Below, piece after piece: positions 26,790 through 35,997 of a DNA stretch of 64,000 nucleotides. The stretch spans positions 1 through 64,000 of the forward strand of contig CAWEDI010000004.1 of the NCBI GenBank assembly GCA_963807735.1. The letters run 5' to 3'. Positions within the stretch are counted from its first letter, which is position 1, and each line of letters starts with the position of its first letter. A program made the translations under genes and the position numbers. The notes below the pieces were generated by a model. The model made no database searches. It saw nothing but the letters and a program-made list of their open reading frames with translations, and was not told the origin of the DNA. The DNA comes from Roseiarcus sp963807735 (GTDB taxonomy: Bacteria; Pseudomonadota; Alphaproteobacteria; Rhizobiales; Beijerinckiaceae).

Positions 26790-27337
26790 AAATCCTGCGC
26801 GATCCGCCGCGCCGGCGCTCGCGCGGGCTGACCGACGAGGAGATCGCGCTCTGGGCGGAGGTCGCCCGCACCGTGCAGCGCCGCGCCGGCGCTGCGCCCG
26901 CGCTGGAGCCGCTCGCGCCGCCGCCCGTTCTCGCCGCGCCGTCCCCGCAAGCTTCGCCGCCCGCTCGCTCCGTGACGCCCGCCGCGCCGCCGCTGGCGCC
27001 GTTGGAGCGCAAGCTGAAACGGAACCTCGCGCGCGGCCGCGGCGCGATCGATTCCGCGCTCGACCTGCACGGGCTCAACCAGGCCGAGGCGCATCACGCG
27101 CTACGCGGATTTCTCAGCGCCGCGCAAGCGCGCGGCGACCGGCTGGTGATCGTCGTCACCGGCAAGGGCCGCGCGGGAACTTCGTCATGGATCGACGAGC
27201 CCGGCGTGCTGCGCCGCCTCGCGCCGCACTGGCTGCAAGCGCCGGACATGCGCGGCGTCGTGCTGGGGTTCGAGGAAGCCGCGCGGGCGCATGGCGGCGC
27301 GGGGGCGCTTTATGTGCGGTTGCGGAGGGCGAGGTAG
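26786..27337 (+). CDS. Smr-domain protein
   Basis: 183 residues from the GTG that overlaps the mltA stop (GTGA). After a Pro/Ala-rich N-terminal half the Smr domain is clear: LDLHGLNQAEAHHALRGFLSAAQARGDRLVIVVTGKG, then LRRLAPHWLQ and GGAGALYVRLRR. The LDLHG and TGKG motifs are those of stand-alone Smr proteins (MutS2 C-terminal type), nicking endonucleases of DNA or RNA. Role in this operon unknown. Confidence 0.92.
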   Translation: MKILRDPPRRRSRGLTDEEIALWAEVARTVQRRAGAAPALEPLAPPPVLAAPSPQASPPARSVTPAAPPLAPLERKLKRNLARGRGAIDSALDLHGLNQAEAHHALRGFLSAAQARGDRLVIVVTGKGRAGTSSWIDEPGVLRRLAPHWLQAPDMRGVVLGFEEAARAHGGAGALYVRLRRAR

Positions 27338-27408
27338 CGGCGACGGCGGAACCTCGCTTTTGCCAGTTTGATTGACAAGCGGCCGTCAGATAATTGCGCT
27401 GTCGCCAT

Positions 27409-28314
27409 CTACCCCTTGAATACGTTCTCCCGATGCCATCTCAAAAACATTGGATGCGGCGCTTGTTCCGAGCGAGCGGGCGAGATCAGGCGACGCTCTG
27501 GGTTTAATACGCGCAACATTTGGCTTGGAACCCGGCCTGCGGCGATCAGAAGCTCATGATTGTCAGCGATGGAAATTAGGCCTCGGTCGAACATCCAGTG
27601 GACCGTGCCGCAAAGCGCGATGCCATTGCGCAACGAATCCGGGCCGGAGGCCGCAACGGGGCGAATGTGTGCTGCTTGCACTTCGCTACGACCACCGCCG
27701 TTTATGATTTTCAGGCCGGTGAAGGCGCAGGTGTCTTGGTATGCCGCCTTAATTGAGCCGGCGAAAGCAGCGTCGCGGAAAGGGCGCGCGATGACCCGGT
27801 CAACAATCGGCCGGTCAAAGGTTGCGGGCGGCTCTGCAAATCCTCCATGCGTCGTCGCCTCCGATACCATCGAGGGCGGCTCGCCGATAATGGCAGCGAA
27901 ACCGGCGCGCAAGATGACGTCGTACTCGCTGTCGGGCAGCGAGCGAACCGCGCGGCCGAAAGCGCCCTTGTTGGTCGCCCCGTCGTCACGCTGTATTGCA
28001 GACTCATAGTAGCTCTGGTTTTCTCGAAATGGCACGGGGCGGGCGAAGTCGAGATATGAATCGACATACGCATAAAAGTGGTCCGCACGCTGCGAATCGG
28101 GCACTACATCAACAATGCGGGCGGTCGCGAAATAACTTTGGCGGCCACCGCGGCTTGAGGGATCGCCACTTACACGGCGTGGTTCGTAGTAGACAACGAA
28201 ATCTCCCTTTGCCGCCTCGACTTGCCTAAGATAGGAACGCGGGAAGTGGTAGCGTTGCTCTGGAAGATCGTCATATGTCGGATCGACTTTGGTGGTGAGA
28301 ACTGCTTTGGACAT
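27409..28314 (-). CDS. HNH endonuclease (putative restriction-type)
   Basis: 301 residues from the ATG at 28314 (MSKAVLTTKVDPTYDDLPEQRYHFP); two upstream in-frame starts exist. The N-terminal part recalls PUA/EVE-like modules found ahead of HNH domains (QVEAAKGDFVVYYEPRR, YFATARIVDV). The C-terminal HNH_2 nuclease is CAFTGLKIINGGGRSEVQAAHIRPVAASGPDSLRNGIALCGTVHWMFDRGLISI, with His-Asn-His and a Cys pair. GC is lower than in neighbours. Proteins of this kind are annotated as solitary restriction endonucleases; no methylase is adjacent, so a defence role against modified DNA is only a guess. Confidence 0.85.
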   Translation of the reverse strand: MSKAVLTTKVDPTYDDLPEQRYHFPRSYLRQVEAAKGDFVVYYEPRRVSGDPSSRGGRQSYFATARIVDVVPDSQRADHFYAYVDSYLDFARPVPFRENQSYYESAIQRDDGATNKGAFGRAVRSLPDSEYDVILRAGFAAIIGEPPSMVSEATTHGGFAEPPATFDRPIVDRVIARPFRDAAFAGSIKAAYQDTCAFTGLKIINGGGRSEVQAAHIRPVAASGPDSLRNGIALCGTVHWMFDRGLISIADNHELLIAAGRVPSQMLRVLNPERRLISPARSEQAPHPMFLRWHRENVFKG

Positions 28315-28377
28315 CGGCATTGTCACGCGGACGACAAATTCATTCAACGGGCAGCTTTTCTGTCCATAGCGCGATCT

Positions 28378-30351
28378 TCACTCTCCCACCCTCGCAATCA
28401 GCGCCCCCTGCTCCACCGTATCCCCCACCTTCGGCCCCGCCAGCGTCACGCGCCCGGCGCAGGGGGCCGTGAGCGCGTGCTCCATCTTCATCGCTTCGAG
28501 CACGGCGAGCCGTTGTCCCGACTCGACCGCCTCGCCCTCCTCGACCGCGATCGCCACCAGACGGCCGTGCATCGGCGCGACCACGCCGCCGTCGCCCGCG
28601 CGCTCACCGACCGCGGCGCCCTCGTCGGCGCCTAGCGGCGACACATGGGTCTGCCGGCCGCCGTTCATCACCAGCACGCCGTCCTCGACGGCGAGCACCG
28701 TCGGCGGGATTTCCGGGGCGACCGTCTCGCGTCCGTCGCGGAAGGCGATCTCGACCCCGCCGCCGCGCGCGACGGCGAGAAACCGCTCGACCCGGCCATC
28801 GACCTTCGCCTCGAACGGGGTGCGGCGCGGTCCCATCAGTTCGAACGAATCGGCAATCGACCAGGGGTCGCCGTCCACTTCGGGGGCCGGGCGCGGGACG
28901 ATCTCGGCGTAAATCGCCTCGACCCCCGCCAGCGCCGCCTGCGCGTCGATCCCCTGCGGGACGGCGCCGAGGCGTTCGAGATTGGCGTCGATGAAGCCGG
29001 TGTCGTGCGTCCCGGCGCGGAACTCCGGCGCCGCCAGCAGCGCGCGCAGGAAGGCGATGTTGGTCTTCGGCCCCATCGCGACCGCGCGGGCCAGGGCCGC
29101 ATCGAGCTTGGCGATCGCCGCCTCGCGCGTCTCCGCGTGGGCGATCAGCTTGGCGATCAGCGAATCGTAATGCGGCGAGACCTCGTCGCCCTCCTCGAAG
29201 CCGGTATCGACGCGCACGCCGAGCCCGTCGAGCCGCAGCGCGCGCAACACGCCCGGCGAGGGCAGGAAGCCGCTCTCGGGGTCTTCGGCGTTGACGCGGG
29301 CCTCGATCGCCGCGCCGTGGGGGATCAGTTGATCCTGGGACAGCGGCAGCTTCTCGCCGGCGGCGACGCGGAACTGCCACTCGACGAGATCGACGCCGAA
29401 CAGCGCCTCGGTGACGGGGTGCTCGACTTGCAGCCTTGTGTTCATCTCCAGGAAAAAGAAGCTGTCCGGCCCGAGTCCGCGGCTGGCGTCGACAATGAAC
29501 TCGACCGTGCCCGCGCCGACATAGCCGACCGCCTTCGCCGCGACGACGGCGGCTTCCGTCATCGCGCGGCGCGTGGCTTCGGGCAGGCCGGGCGCCGGCG
29601 TCTCCTCGATCAGCTTCTGACGCCGGCGTTGCAGCGAGCAGTCGCGCTCGTTGAGATGCACAACATTGCCATGGCTGTCGCCGAACACCTGCACTTCGAT
29701 ATGGCGCGGCGCTGATATCAGCTTCTCGATCAACACGCGCGGGTCGCCGAACGCAGCTTCCGCCTCGCGTTGCGCCGATTCCAGCGCCGCGTCGAACTCG
29801 ACATGCGCGTCGACGCGGCGGATGCCGCGGCCGCCGCCGCCGGCGATCGCCTTGATGAGCACGGGATAGCCGACCTGATACGCGCGCTCCTTCAGGAATT
29901 TCGGCGTCTGGTTGTCGCCGTGATAGCCGGGCGCGACGGGAGCGCCGGCCTTCGCCATCAGCGCCTTGGCGGTGCTCTTCAGCCCCATCGCCCGCATCGC
30001 CTCGGGCGGCGGGCCGACGAAGACGATGCCCTCGATCGCGCAATATTCGGCGAAGTCGGCGTTCTCGCTCAAGAAACCGTAGCCGGGATGCAGGCATTCC
30101 GCCCCCGCCGCCTTCGCCGCGGTGACGATCGCCTCGGCGTCGAGATAACTTGGCGTCTCGATCGCCTGATCGGCGAGCCGGGTGAAACGCGCGCCGCGGT
30201 CGAACGGCGTGTGCAGCGCGATGGTTTTCATCCCCATCCGCCGCGCCGTCGCGATGATGCGGCAGGCGATCTCGCCGCGATTGGCGATCAGCACATTGGC
30301 GAACAGGCGAGCCTCCCTCGGACGTGGCAGGCTCGGCTTATAGGGCGGCAA
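28378..30351 (-). CDS. Acyl-CoA carboxylase alpha subunit (biotin carboxylase plus biotin carrier)
   Basis: Up to 657 residues. The biotin carboxylase part has VLIANRGEIACRIIATARRMGM, HPGYGFLSENADFAEYC, AGGGGRGIRRV and FFLEMNTRLQVEHPVTEA; the C-terminal carrier has the biotinyl-Lys in LEAMKMEHALTAPCAG. This architecture fits 3-methylcrotonyl-, geranyl- or propionyl-CoA carboxylase. The carboxyltransferase beta gene is not adjacent, so the substrate is open. Start is unclear: TTG at 30351, or a CTG at 30306 that has GGGAGG five bases upstream and gives the usual N-terminus (LFANVLIANRG). Confidence 0.92.
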   Translation of the reverse strand: MPPYKPSLPRPREARLFANVLIANRGEIACRIIATARRMGMKTIALHTPFDRGARFTRLADQAIETPSYLDAEAIVTAAKAAGAECLHPGYGFLSENADFAEYCAIEGIVFVGPPPEAMRAMGLKSTAKALMAKAGAPVAPGYHGDNQTPKFLKERAYQVGYPVLIKAIAGGGGRGIRRVDAHVEFDAALESAQREAEAAFGDPRVLIEKLISAPRHIEVQVFGDSHGNVVHLNERDCSLQRRRQKLIEETPAPGLPEATRRAMTEAAVVAAKAVGYVGAGTVEFIVDASRGLGPDSFFFLEMNTRLQVEHPVTEALFGVDLVEWQFRVAAGEKLPLSQDQLIPHGAAIEARVNAEDPESGFLPSPGVLRALRLDGLGVRVDTGFEEGDEVSPHYDSLIAKLIAHAETREAAIAKLDAALARAVAMGPKTNIAFLRALLAAPEFRAGTHDTGFIDANLERLGAVPQGIDAQAALAGVEAIYAEIVPRPAPEVDGDPWSIADSFELMGPRRTPFEAKVDGRVERFLAVARGGGVEIAFRDGRETVAPEIPPTVLAVEDGVLVMNGGRQTHVSPLGADEGAAVGERAGDGGVVAPMHGRLVAIAVEEGEAVESGQRLAVLEAMKMEHALTAPCAGRVTLAGPKVGDTVEQGALIARVGE

Positions 30352-30376
30352 GAGGCATTGCCGCTAGATGCTCTGC

Positions 30377-31855
30377 TTATTCGGCCTGCGCCTCCCGCGA
30401 CGTTGGCGGCTTTCCGACAATGTCGGGGAACCGTTTCGCAATCGCGTGGCCGACGAAGATTTGCGGGTTCGAGGCGGTCAACTTGTCCTCGCGCTCCCAG
30501 TTCGCGACCGTCGCCTTCGCGGAGGCGAAGGCGTCCGCGAGGGTCGTATTGTCGGCAAGCGCCTTCTCGAACAACGCCTCGCCGAACCAGGTCCACTTGC
30601 GATCGTCGGCGCAGCCGAACGAGGTGTGGTCGGCGTCGGCGGCGGTGAGAATCATCGTGTCGGGATTGCGCAGGGGCGCGACGAACGTCCCGGCGTAGCA
30701 GGAGGACACGATGACGACGCGGTTCTTGATCTTGGCCGCGTCGAGCATCTCGCGCAGGGTCGCGGGGTCGAGCGTGCGGCTGAAGACGTCGTCGAAATCT
30801 AGCCCGAAACCGTCCGGCGAGCCGTGCGAGCTGAGCACGAGAACGAGCAGATCGTTGTCGCGATCCATGCGCTGACTGATCTCGCGCAACGCGGCGCCGA
30901 GGTTCGACACAGAGGCGATCGGCGTGTCGCCCGTCGAACGCCAATTGTTGATGAGGGTCAGGGTGCGGTCGCCGAGATGAAAGCGCGTCTTGAGGATTTC
31001 CGTCGACTGCCGGATTTCGTTGAGGAACACGTCCTGATCGCTCCAACCGGCGACGCCGAGCGTGAACACGTTCGCCTGCGACGGATCGCGCGGCGCGAGC
31101 TTGTCGAATGCGTTGGCGAGCCGCAAGCCTTGCACGGCTTCGAGCCGCGCCGCGCTGGACTCCGCGGCGCGCCGCGCCGCCTGTTCGTCGTAGGCCTGCC
31201 GGGCGTAGGCGCCGGACTTGTACAACTCCCACAGGTTTGCCGTGGCGCGATCGAAGTTTTGCGGCGCGAAGACCGGCCACTCCGGGGTGACATAGGTCGA
31301 AAGCGCCACGGTCAGGATGAAGGCGACGCCGCGCAAGGTCGGACGCCGGACGCCGGGCGTCGACGTAAACGCGCGACGCGCGGCGCCGGCCAGCCAGATG
31401 TAAGTGATCGGCCCGACCGCCATGATCGCGATCGCCGCCGGGGTCAGGCCGCGACCGCCGGAATAGTTCGGCGCGAGCCAATGCAGCAGCAGGTTCTCGC
31501 ATACCCCCGCCAGCACGATCCATCCGTAGACGAGCAGCAGCCTTCGGGTCGTCGCCTGCGAGTTGTCGATGTGCGAAAACGCGAGAACGACGCCCGCGTT
31601 CACCGCCAGCGCCGCCAGCAACGCGTTGAGCCCGTAGGGACTGAAGCGATCCAATGCGCCATCGGCGATGACCAACTCCGTCGCCACGCACGCCAGGGCG
31701 ACGATCGCGAATAGGACGGTGATCGCGAGCCCCGACATGCGGGCCTCCGCGTAACGCGGCGTGCGCCAGACGGCGAGGCGCAGCGCGTCGCCGAGGGTCT
31801 CCTTCCACGTCGCGCTGTGGCGAACAGGCGCCGGGGACGACCACAAATGATACAC
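30377..31855 (-). CDS. Membrane-anchored C13-family (legumain-type) cysteine protease
   Basis: About 492 residues from the GTG at 31855 (GGAGG six bases upstream); an ATG at 31891 is the alternative. The N-terminal third has four to five membrane helices (LAITVLFAIVALACVATELVIA, LNALLAALAVNAGVVLAF, LLLVYGWIVLAGVCENLLL, AAIAIMAVGPITYIWLAG). The C-terminal peptidase_C13 domain has the catalytic His in LVLVLSSHGSPDGFGLDF and the catalytic Cys in KNRVVIVSSCYAGTFVAPL, then TAADADHTSFGCAD. Eukaryotic relatives are legumain and GPI transamidase. Substrate in bacteria unknown. Confidence 0.9.
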   Translation of the reverse strand: MYHLWSSPAPVRHSATWKETLGDALRLAVWRTPRYAEARMSGLAITVLFAIVALACVATELVIADGALDRFSPYGLNALLAALAVNAGVVLAFSHIDNSQATTRRLLLVYGWIVLAGVCENLLLHWLAPNYSGGRGLTPAAIAIMAVGPITYIWLAGAARRAFTSTPGVRRPTLRGVAFILTVALSTYVTPEWPVFAPQNFDRATANLWELYKSGAYARQAYDEQAARRAAESSAARLEAVQGLRLANAFDKLAPRDPSQANVFTLGVAGWSDQDVFLNEIRQSTEILKTRFHLGDRTLTLINNWRSTGDTPIASVSNLGAALREISQRMDRDNDLLVLVLSSHGSPDGFGLDFDDVFSRTLDPATLREMLDAAKIKNRVVIVSSCYAGTFVAPLRNPDTMILTAADADHTSFGCADDRKWTWFGEALFEKALADNTTLADAFASAKATVANWEREDKLTASNPQIFVGHAIAKRFPDIVGKPPTSREAQAE

Positions 31856-31972
31856 CGGCGCCCTCCGAAATCCGCCTCCATGCGGAGGCATTCGTCGGTC
31901 GCAGGTATTTCAATATTGTTTCGCCGAAGCCACACAAACCCTTACGTTGCGGCGTTAGGGTAAAGGTACTCG

Positions 31973-34018
31973 CTAGCGCAGCATGGCGGCGACGTTGCCG
32001 CCATCTACGGTCAACACCGCGCCGGTGCTGGTGCGCGCCTTGGCAAGATGCACGAAGGCCGCCGCGACATCGGTCGCGAGCACTTCGCGATGCAGCAGAT
32101 TGCCGCGCATGTAAGCCTCCGGCGTCAATCCGCGGGCGCGGCTGCGCTCGCGCACCATATCGTCGGTCATCAGCCCGGTGCGGATGCGGTCGGCGTTGAC
32201 CGCGTTGGCGGTGATCCCCGAGCCGCCGTGCTCCAGCGCGTATTGCCGCATCAGCGCCAGCAGCGCGGCCTTCGACGTTCCGTAGGGGCCGAAATCGGGG
32301 CCGGGATTGACGGCCTGCTTGGAGACATTGAACACCAGCGCGCCGCCGGTTCGCTGCGCCTCCATGATCCGCACCGCCGCGCGCGCCGCATAGTGGTGGC
32401 TCCAGAAATTGAGCGCGAAGGCTTTTTGGAACAGATCGTCGGGGACCGTGGTCAGCGCGCCCTGGAACGCCGCGCCGGCGTTGGAGATGAGGATGTCGAC
32501 GCCGCCGAACTTCGTCACGACCTCGGCGAAAGCCGCGTCCACAGCGGCGGGGTCGGTGACGTCAGTCTTGATCCCAATCCCGCCGAGCGATTTCGCCGCC
32601 TGCGCGACGTTGTCGGCGATGTCGAGCACGGCGACCTCCGCGCCCTCGGCGCGGAGCGCCTCGGCGACCGCGAGGCCCAGCCCGCTCGCCCCGCCGGTGA
32701 CGAGGGCGACCTGCCGTGACAGCGGCTTCTCTGCGACTTTGGCGAGCTTCGCCTGTTCGAGCGACCAGTATTCGACATCGAACAGGTCCGCCTCGGGCAG
32801 CGGCGCCCAGCCGCTGACGCCCTCAGCCTGGGTGATCACGGCGACGGTCGCCTCGGCGACGTCGCCGGCCACTTTCGCCGCCTTGGCCGAGGCGCCGGCG
32901 GCGACGATCCCGACGCCGGCGATATAGAACACGCGCGGCAGCGGATCGAGCATCGTCAGCGCGCCGCCGACGCGCGTCTGATTGCGCTCGAAATAGCGGC
33001 TGTAGTCGGCGACGTATTCGGCCAGCGCCTTGTCGAGCGCGGCGGCGAAGGCGTCGAGCTTGCCGGCCTCCGGCGCTGGCAGCGCGACGCCTTTGCGCTT
33101 GATGTGAATGACATGCTCGGGCGTGGCGTTGCCGCGCGAGACAAGCTCGGCCGCGTTCGGCGCGTTGCAGAGATCGAGGATTTGCGGCGAGGTCCGCAAC
33201 GTCAGCACTGTGCGCCTCGGCGCGCCTTCGAGTCCGGTTTGTTGCGCGAGCCGGCCGCGCAGGATCGGCAGAAACGCCGCCGGCGCGGCGAGCGCAGCGG
33301 GAATGGCCGCCGCCGCGAACGGGCGTGCGCGGCCCTTGGCGAGCCGGCGCTCGGCGCGGTCGACGAGTTCGATCATCGCCTCGTAGGAAGCGCGCGCGTC
33401 GTCGTCCCAGGTGAAGACGCCGTGCTTGAGCAGCACCATGCTCGTCGCCTTCGGCGCCTCGGCGAGGTATTTCGCGCAAGCTTTGGCGAGATCGAAGCCG
33501 GGCATCACGTAGGGCACGATCAGGCTGTCGGGAAACGTCTCGCGGGTCAGCGCCTCGCCGTCGGGCTGGTTGGTCAGCGCGACGATCGCGTTGGCGTGGG
33601 TGTGATCGACGTGGCGGGCGGGGATCAGCGCATGCAGGATCGCCTCGACGGAGGGGTTCGGCGCGTTAGGGTCGATCAGCAGCCGGTGCTGTTCGCGCAC
33701 CATGTCGAGGTCGCTGAGCCGTTCGAAGCGGGCGAGCGCCGCCAACTCGGGCAGGCGCACGGCGGGCAGGCCCGGCGGCTCGATCGTCGCCATGTCCCAG
33801 CCGCTGCCCTTGACGCAGATGACGGGCGTTTCGCGCCCGTCCAACTCGGCGAATTGGGTCTTGACCGACGTATTGCCGCCGCCGTGCAACACCAGCTCGG
33901 GATCGCCGCCGAGCAGCCGTGTCGTATAGACCCGCAGGGCGAGGTCAGGATTAACGCCGGCCTTGACGTAAGCCTCGGCGACGGTGCGCCGCTCGGACTC
34001 GGACCATCGCGATTTCAC
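31973..34018 (-). CDS. Bifunctional class II aldolase / short-chain dehydrogenase
   Basis: 681 residues from the GTG at 34018 (GGAGG eight bases upstream). Residues about 40-400 form the class II aldolase/adducin domain (LVLHGGGNTSVK, HVDHTHANAIVAL with zinc His residues, VLLKHGVFTWDDDA). Residues about 430-680 form an SDR (VALVTGGASGLGLAVAEAL; Ser/Tyr/Lys in FNVSKQAVNPGPDFGPYGTSKAAL). This is the RhaD/RhaE-type fusion used in rhamnose and related sugar degradation: aldol cleavage of the ketose (phosphate) and oxidation of lactaldehyde. No other rhamnose gene adjoins it. Confidence 0.92.
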   Translation of the reverse strand: MKSRWSESERRTVAEAYVKAGVNPDLALRVYTTRLLGGDPELVLHGGGNTSVKTQFAELDGRETPVICVKGSGWDMATIEPPGLPAVRLPELAALARFERLSDLDMVREQHRLLIDPNAPNPSVEAILHALIPARHVDHTHANAIVALTNQPDGEALTRETFPDSLIVPYVMPGFDLAKACAKYLAEAPKATSMVLLKHGVFTWDDDARASYEAMIELVDRAERRLAKGRARPFAAAAIPAALAAPAAFLPILRGRLAQQTGLEGAPRRTVLTLRTSPQILDLCNAPNAAELVSRGNATPEHVIHIKRKGVALPAPEAGKLDAFAAALDKALAEYVADYSRYFERNQTRVGGALTMLDPLPRVFYIAGVGIVAAGASAKAAKVAGDVAEATVAVITQAEGVSGWAPLPEADLFDVEYWSLEQAKLAKVAEKPLSRQVALVTGGASGLGLAVAEALRAEGAEVAVLDIADNVAQAAKSLGGIGIKTDVTDPAAVDAAFAEVVTKFGGVDILISNAGAAFQGALTTVPDDLFQKAFALNFWSHHYAARAAVRIMEAQRTGGALVFNVSKQAVNPGPDFGPYGTSKAALLALMRQYALEHGGSGITANAVNADRIRTGLMTDDMVRERSRARGLTPEAYMRGNLLHREVLATDVAAAFVHLAKARTSTGAVLTVDGGNVAAMLR

Positions 34019-34181
34019 AGGGGCGTCCTCCACTTAACTTTGCGCTACGGACTTATCGCGAATGACGCGCCGCGCGAAGCGCGGGCGCGCTTTGGCGGGC
34101 GAAAGGTCATGCTCGCCACCTTGGAATTAAGTAGGCGCTCTGAGCGGGAAGCGGACTAAGCGACCCACGCCTCCGTCGGCG

Positions 34182-35150
34182 TTATTCAATGACTTCGTCG
34201 GCGGCGGTCAGCACTTCCGGCGGAACCGTAAGTCCAAGGGCCTTCGCGGCCGTTAGGTTGACGACCGTAATAAATTTGGTTGGACGCTGAATCGGGAGAT
34301 CGCCTGGCTTCGCGCCTTTAAGAATCTTATCGACATAATCGGCGAGGCGCATTCCGCCGTCGATAAAGTCGAATGAGGAGCCGAGAACCGCGCCCATTCT
34401 GACAAGCTCGGACGCGCCGACGCCAATTAACATAGGCGTCCGGCTCTTGGCGGCCGCAGCCGAAATACGCGCGGTCCGCGGGAAGTTGGAAGGGTTGTCG
34501 TTGACTATTAAGCCGTCGAAGCCGCCCGCTGCGATCGCTGCCAAACTGGCGTCGAAATCCGCCGGCTTCGCCGAAAGAAATATCGCCGTCATTCCAAAAC
34601 GCCGCGCGTCCTCTTTGAGCTTCAAGACAGCCGGCGTCTCGTCGGGGTCCGCCAGCACGGCGATGCGCCGAACCATTGGGGCTACGGCCTTCAGATATTC
34701 GAGCCATTTTGCGCGGTAGTCGACCCCCTGAACGTCGATGCCGGTGACGTTGCCGCCGGGGTGCGCGAGGCTTGCCGCAAAGCCGACGTCGACAAGGTCA
34801 TCGCCGATGGTGACAATGGGAACCGAAGCTGTCGCCTGGTGCGCCACGCGCGCTGCTGCGTTGCCCTGGGGCAGCAGTATGTCGGCTCCGGAGTCTAGAA
34901 GTTCGGTAATCAGCGCCGGCAACCGTTCGGGCCTTCCCTCCGCGAAACGATAGTCGATGATGATGTCGCGGCCGACCGCATATCCGAGTTTGCCCAGCCG
35001 CTTTTCGAGGGCGCCGGTGACACCGGAAATGGTCTCAGCCGTGCCGATCCAGACAAAACCGACCCGCGGGATTTTTGTCGGCTGCGCCCGCCCGACTATG
35101 GGCCGAGCGACGACAAGGCTCATAAAAGACAGGAAGTCTCGTCGTCTCAT
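34182..35150 (-). CDS. ABC transporter substrate-binding protein (ABC_sub_bind/TrpX type)
   Basis: 322 residues with a twin-arginine-like start (MRRRDFLSFMSLVVARPIVGRA). The type I periplasmic-binding fold shows IPRVGFVWIG, DIIIDYRFAEGRPERLPALITELLDSGADILLPQGNAAA, VPIVTIGDDLVDVGFAASLAHPGGNVTGID, the phrases typical of PF04392. Copies without transporter genes are very common in Bradyrhizobium-like genomes, as here. Ligand unknown. Confidence 0.9.
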   Translation of the reverse strand: MRRRDFLSFMSLVVARPIVGRAQPTKIPRVGFVWIGTAETISGVTGALEKRLGKLGYAVGRDIIIDYRFAEGRPERLPALITELLDSGADILLPQGNAAARVAHQATASVPIVTIGDDLVDVGFAASLAHPGGNVTGIDVQGVDYRAKWLEYLKAVAPMVRRIAVLADPDETPAVLKLKEDARRFGMTAIFLSAKPADFDASLAAIAAGGFDGLIVNDNPSNFPRTARISAAAAKSRTPMLIGVGASELVRMGAVLGSSFDFIDGGMRLADYVDKILKGAKPGDLPIQRPTKFITVVNLTAAKALGLTVPPEVLTAADEVIE

Positions 35151-35229
35151 TCGACCACCTCACGAGAACATTTTAGGCGTGCGTCGCCCAGGGTCAAATG
35201 CCTGCAAAGGGTCCGGTCCGGTCGCTCGA

Positions 35230-35997
35230 CTACTCGCGCTTCGCCGCCTTGGCCTTCAACCAAGCCTCGTATTCCGCCCGCGCCAACTCGTGAAGCGGAT
35301 AGTAGGTTTGCAGGCTGCCGCCGGCGAGCAGCTTCTCGCGCGAAAAATCCTCCCAGTCGTGATGCGTCCCGGCGTGTTCGATCACCCGAGTCGCGTAGGC
35401 GGCGGGGATCACGCAGGCGCCGTCGTCGTCGGCGACGACGATGTCGCCCGGCATCACGGTGACGCCGCCGCAGGCGATCGGCACGTTGACAGCGAACGGC
35501 ATCAGCCCGGTCTGGGTATGAAAGTTCGGCGTTACGCCGCGCAGCCACAGACCGAGATCGAGCGGGCGCACATGCGAAATATCGCGCAGGCACCCGTCGA
35601 CCACGACGCCGATCCCGCCGCGGCCCTTGAAGTACGTCAGCATCATCTCGCCGAACACGCCTGAGCGCATGTCGGCGCGGGCGTCGACCACAACGAAGTC
35701 GCCGGGCTTGGCGTGATAGAGAACGTGCCGGTGCAACTGCTTCTCGACGTCGTCATATTCGCCGTCGCCGTACAGGTCCTCGCGCTTCGGCATGAACTGC
35801 AACGTCAGCGCGGGGCCGGCGAGGCTTTTGCCGGCGCTCCACGCGGTCGGGCCTTGGATGAACGTGTCGCGCACGCCGAGCGCATGCAACGTCGCGCAAG
35901 CCGTCGCCGAGCCCAAAGCCCGCAAGCCGGCCACCCATTCCGCCGGCGGGCGGGGAATGTCGGGCGTGTGCGACAGCGAGGAGTGCGATTCGATCAT
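35230..35997 (-). CDS. RraA-like aldolase/decarboxylase
   Basis: 255 residues from the ATG at 35997 overlapping the stop of the upstream dehydratase gene (ATGA). The RraA fold is clear: FVVVDARADMRSGVFGEMMLTYFKGRGGIGVVVDGCLRDISHVRPL (with the metal-binding Asp in DGCLRD), VPIACGGVTVMPGDIVVADDDGACVIP. Enzymes of this group are HMG/CHA aldolases, oxaloacetate decarboxylases or 4-carboxy-4-hydroxy-2-oxoadipate aldolases. Coupled to a sugar-acid dehydratase, it would plausibly cleave the 2-keto-3-deoxy acid product or a derivative (inference). Confidence 0.88.
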   Translation of the reverse strand: MIESHSSLSHTPDIPRPPAEWVAGLRALGSATACATLHALGVRDTFIQGPTAWSAGKSLAGPALTLQFMPKREDLYGDGEYDDVEKQLHRHVLYHAKPGDFVVVDARADMRSGVFGEMMLTYFKGRGGIGVVVDGCLRDISHVRPLDLGLWLRGVTPNFHTQTGLMPFAVNVPIACGGVTVMPGDIVVADDDGACVIPAAYATRVIEHAGTHHDWEDFSREKLLAGGSLQTYYPLHELARAEYEAWLKAKAAKRE

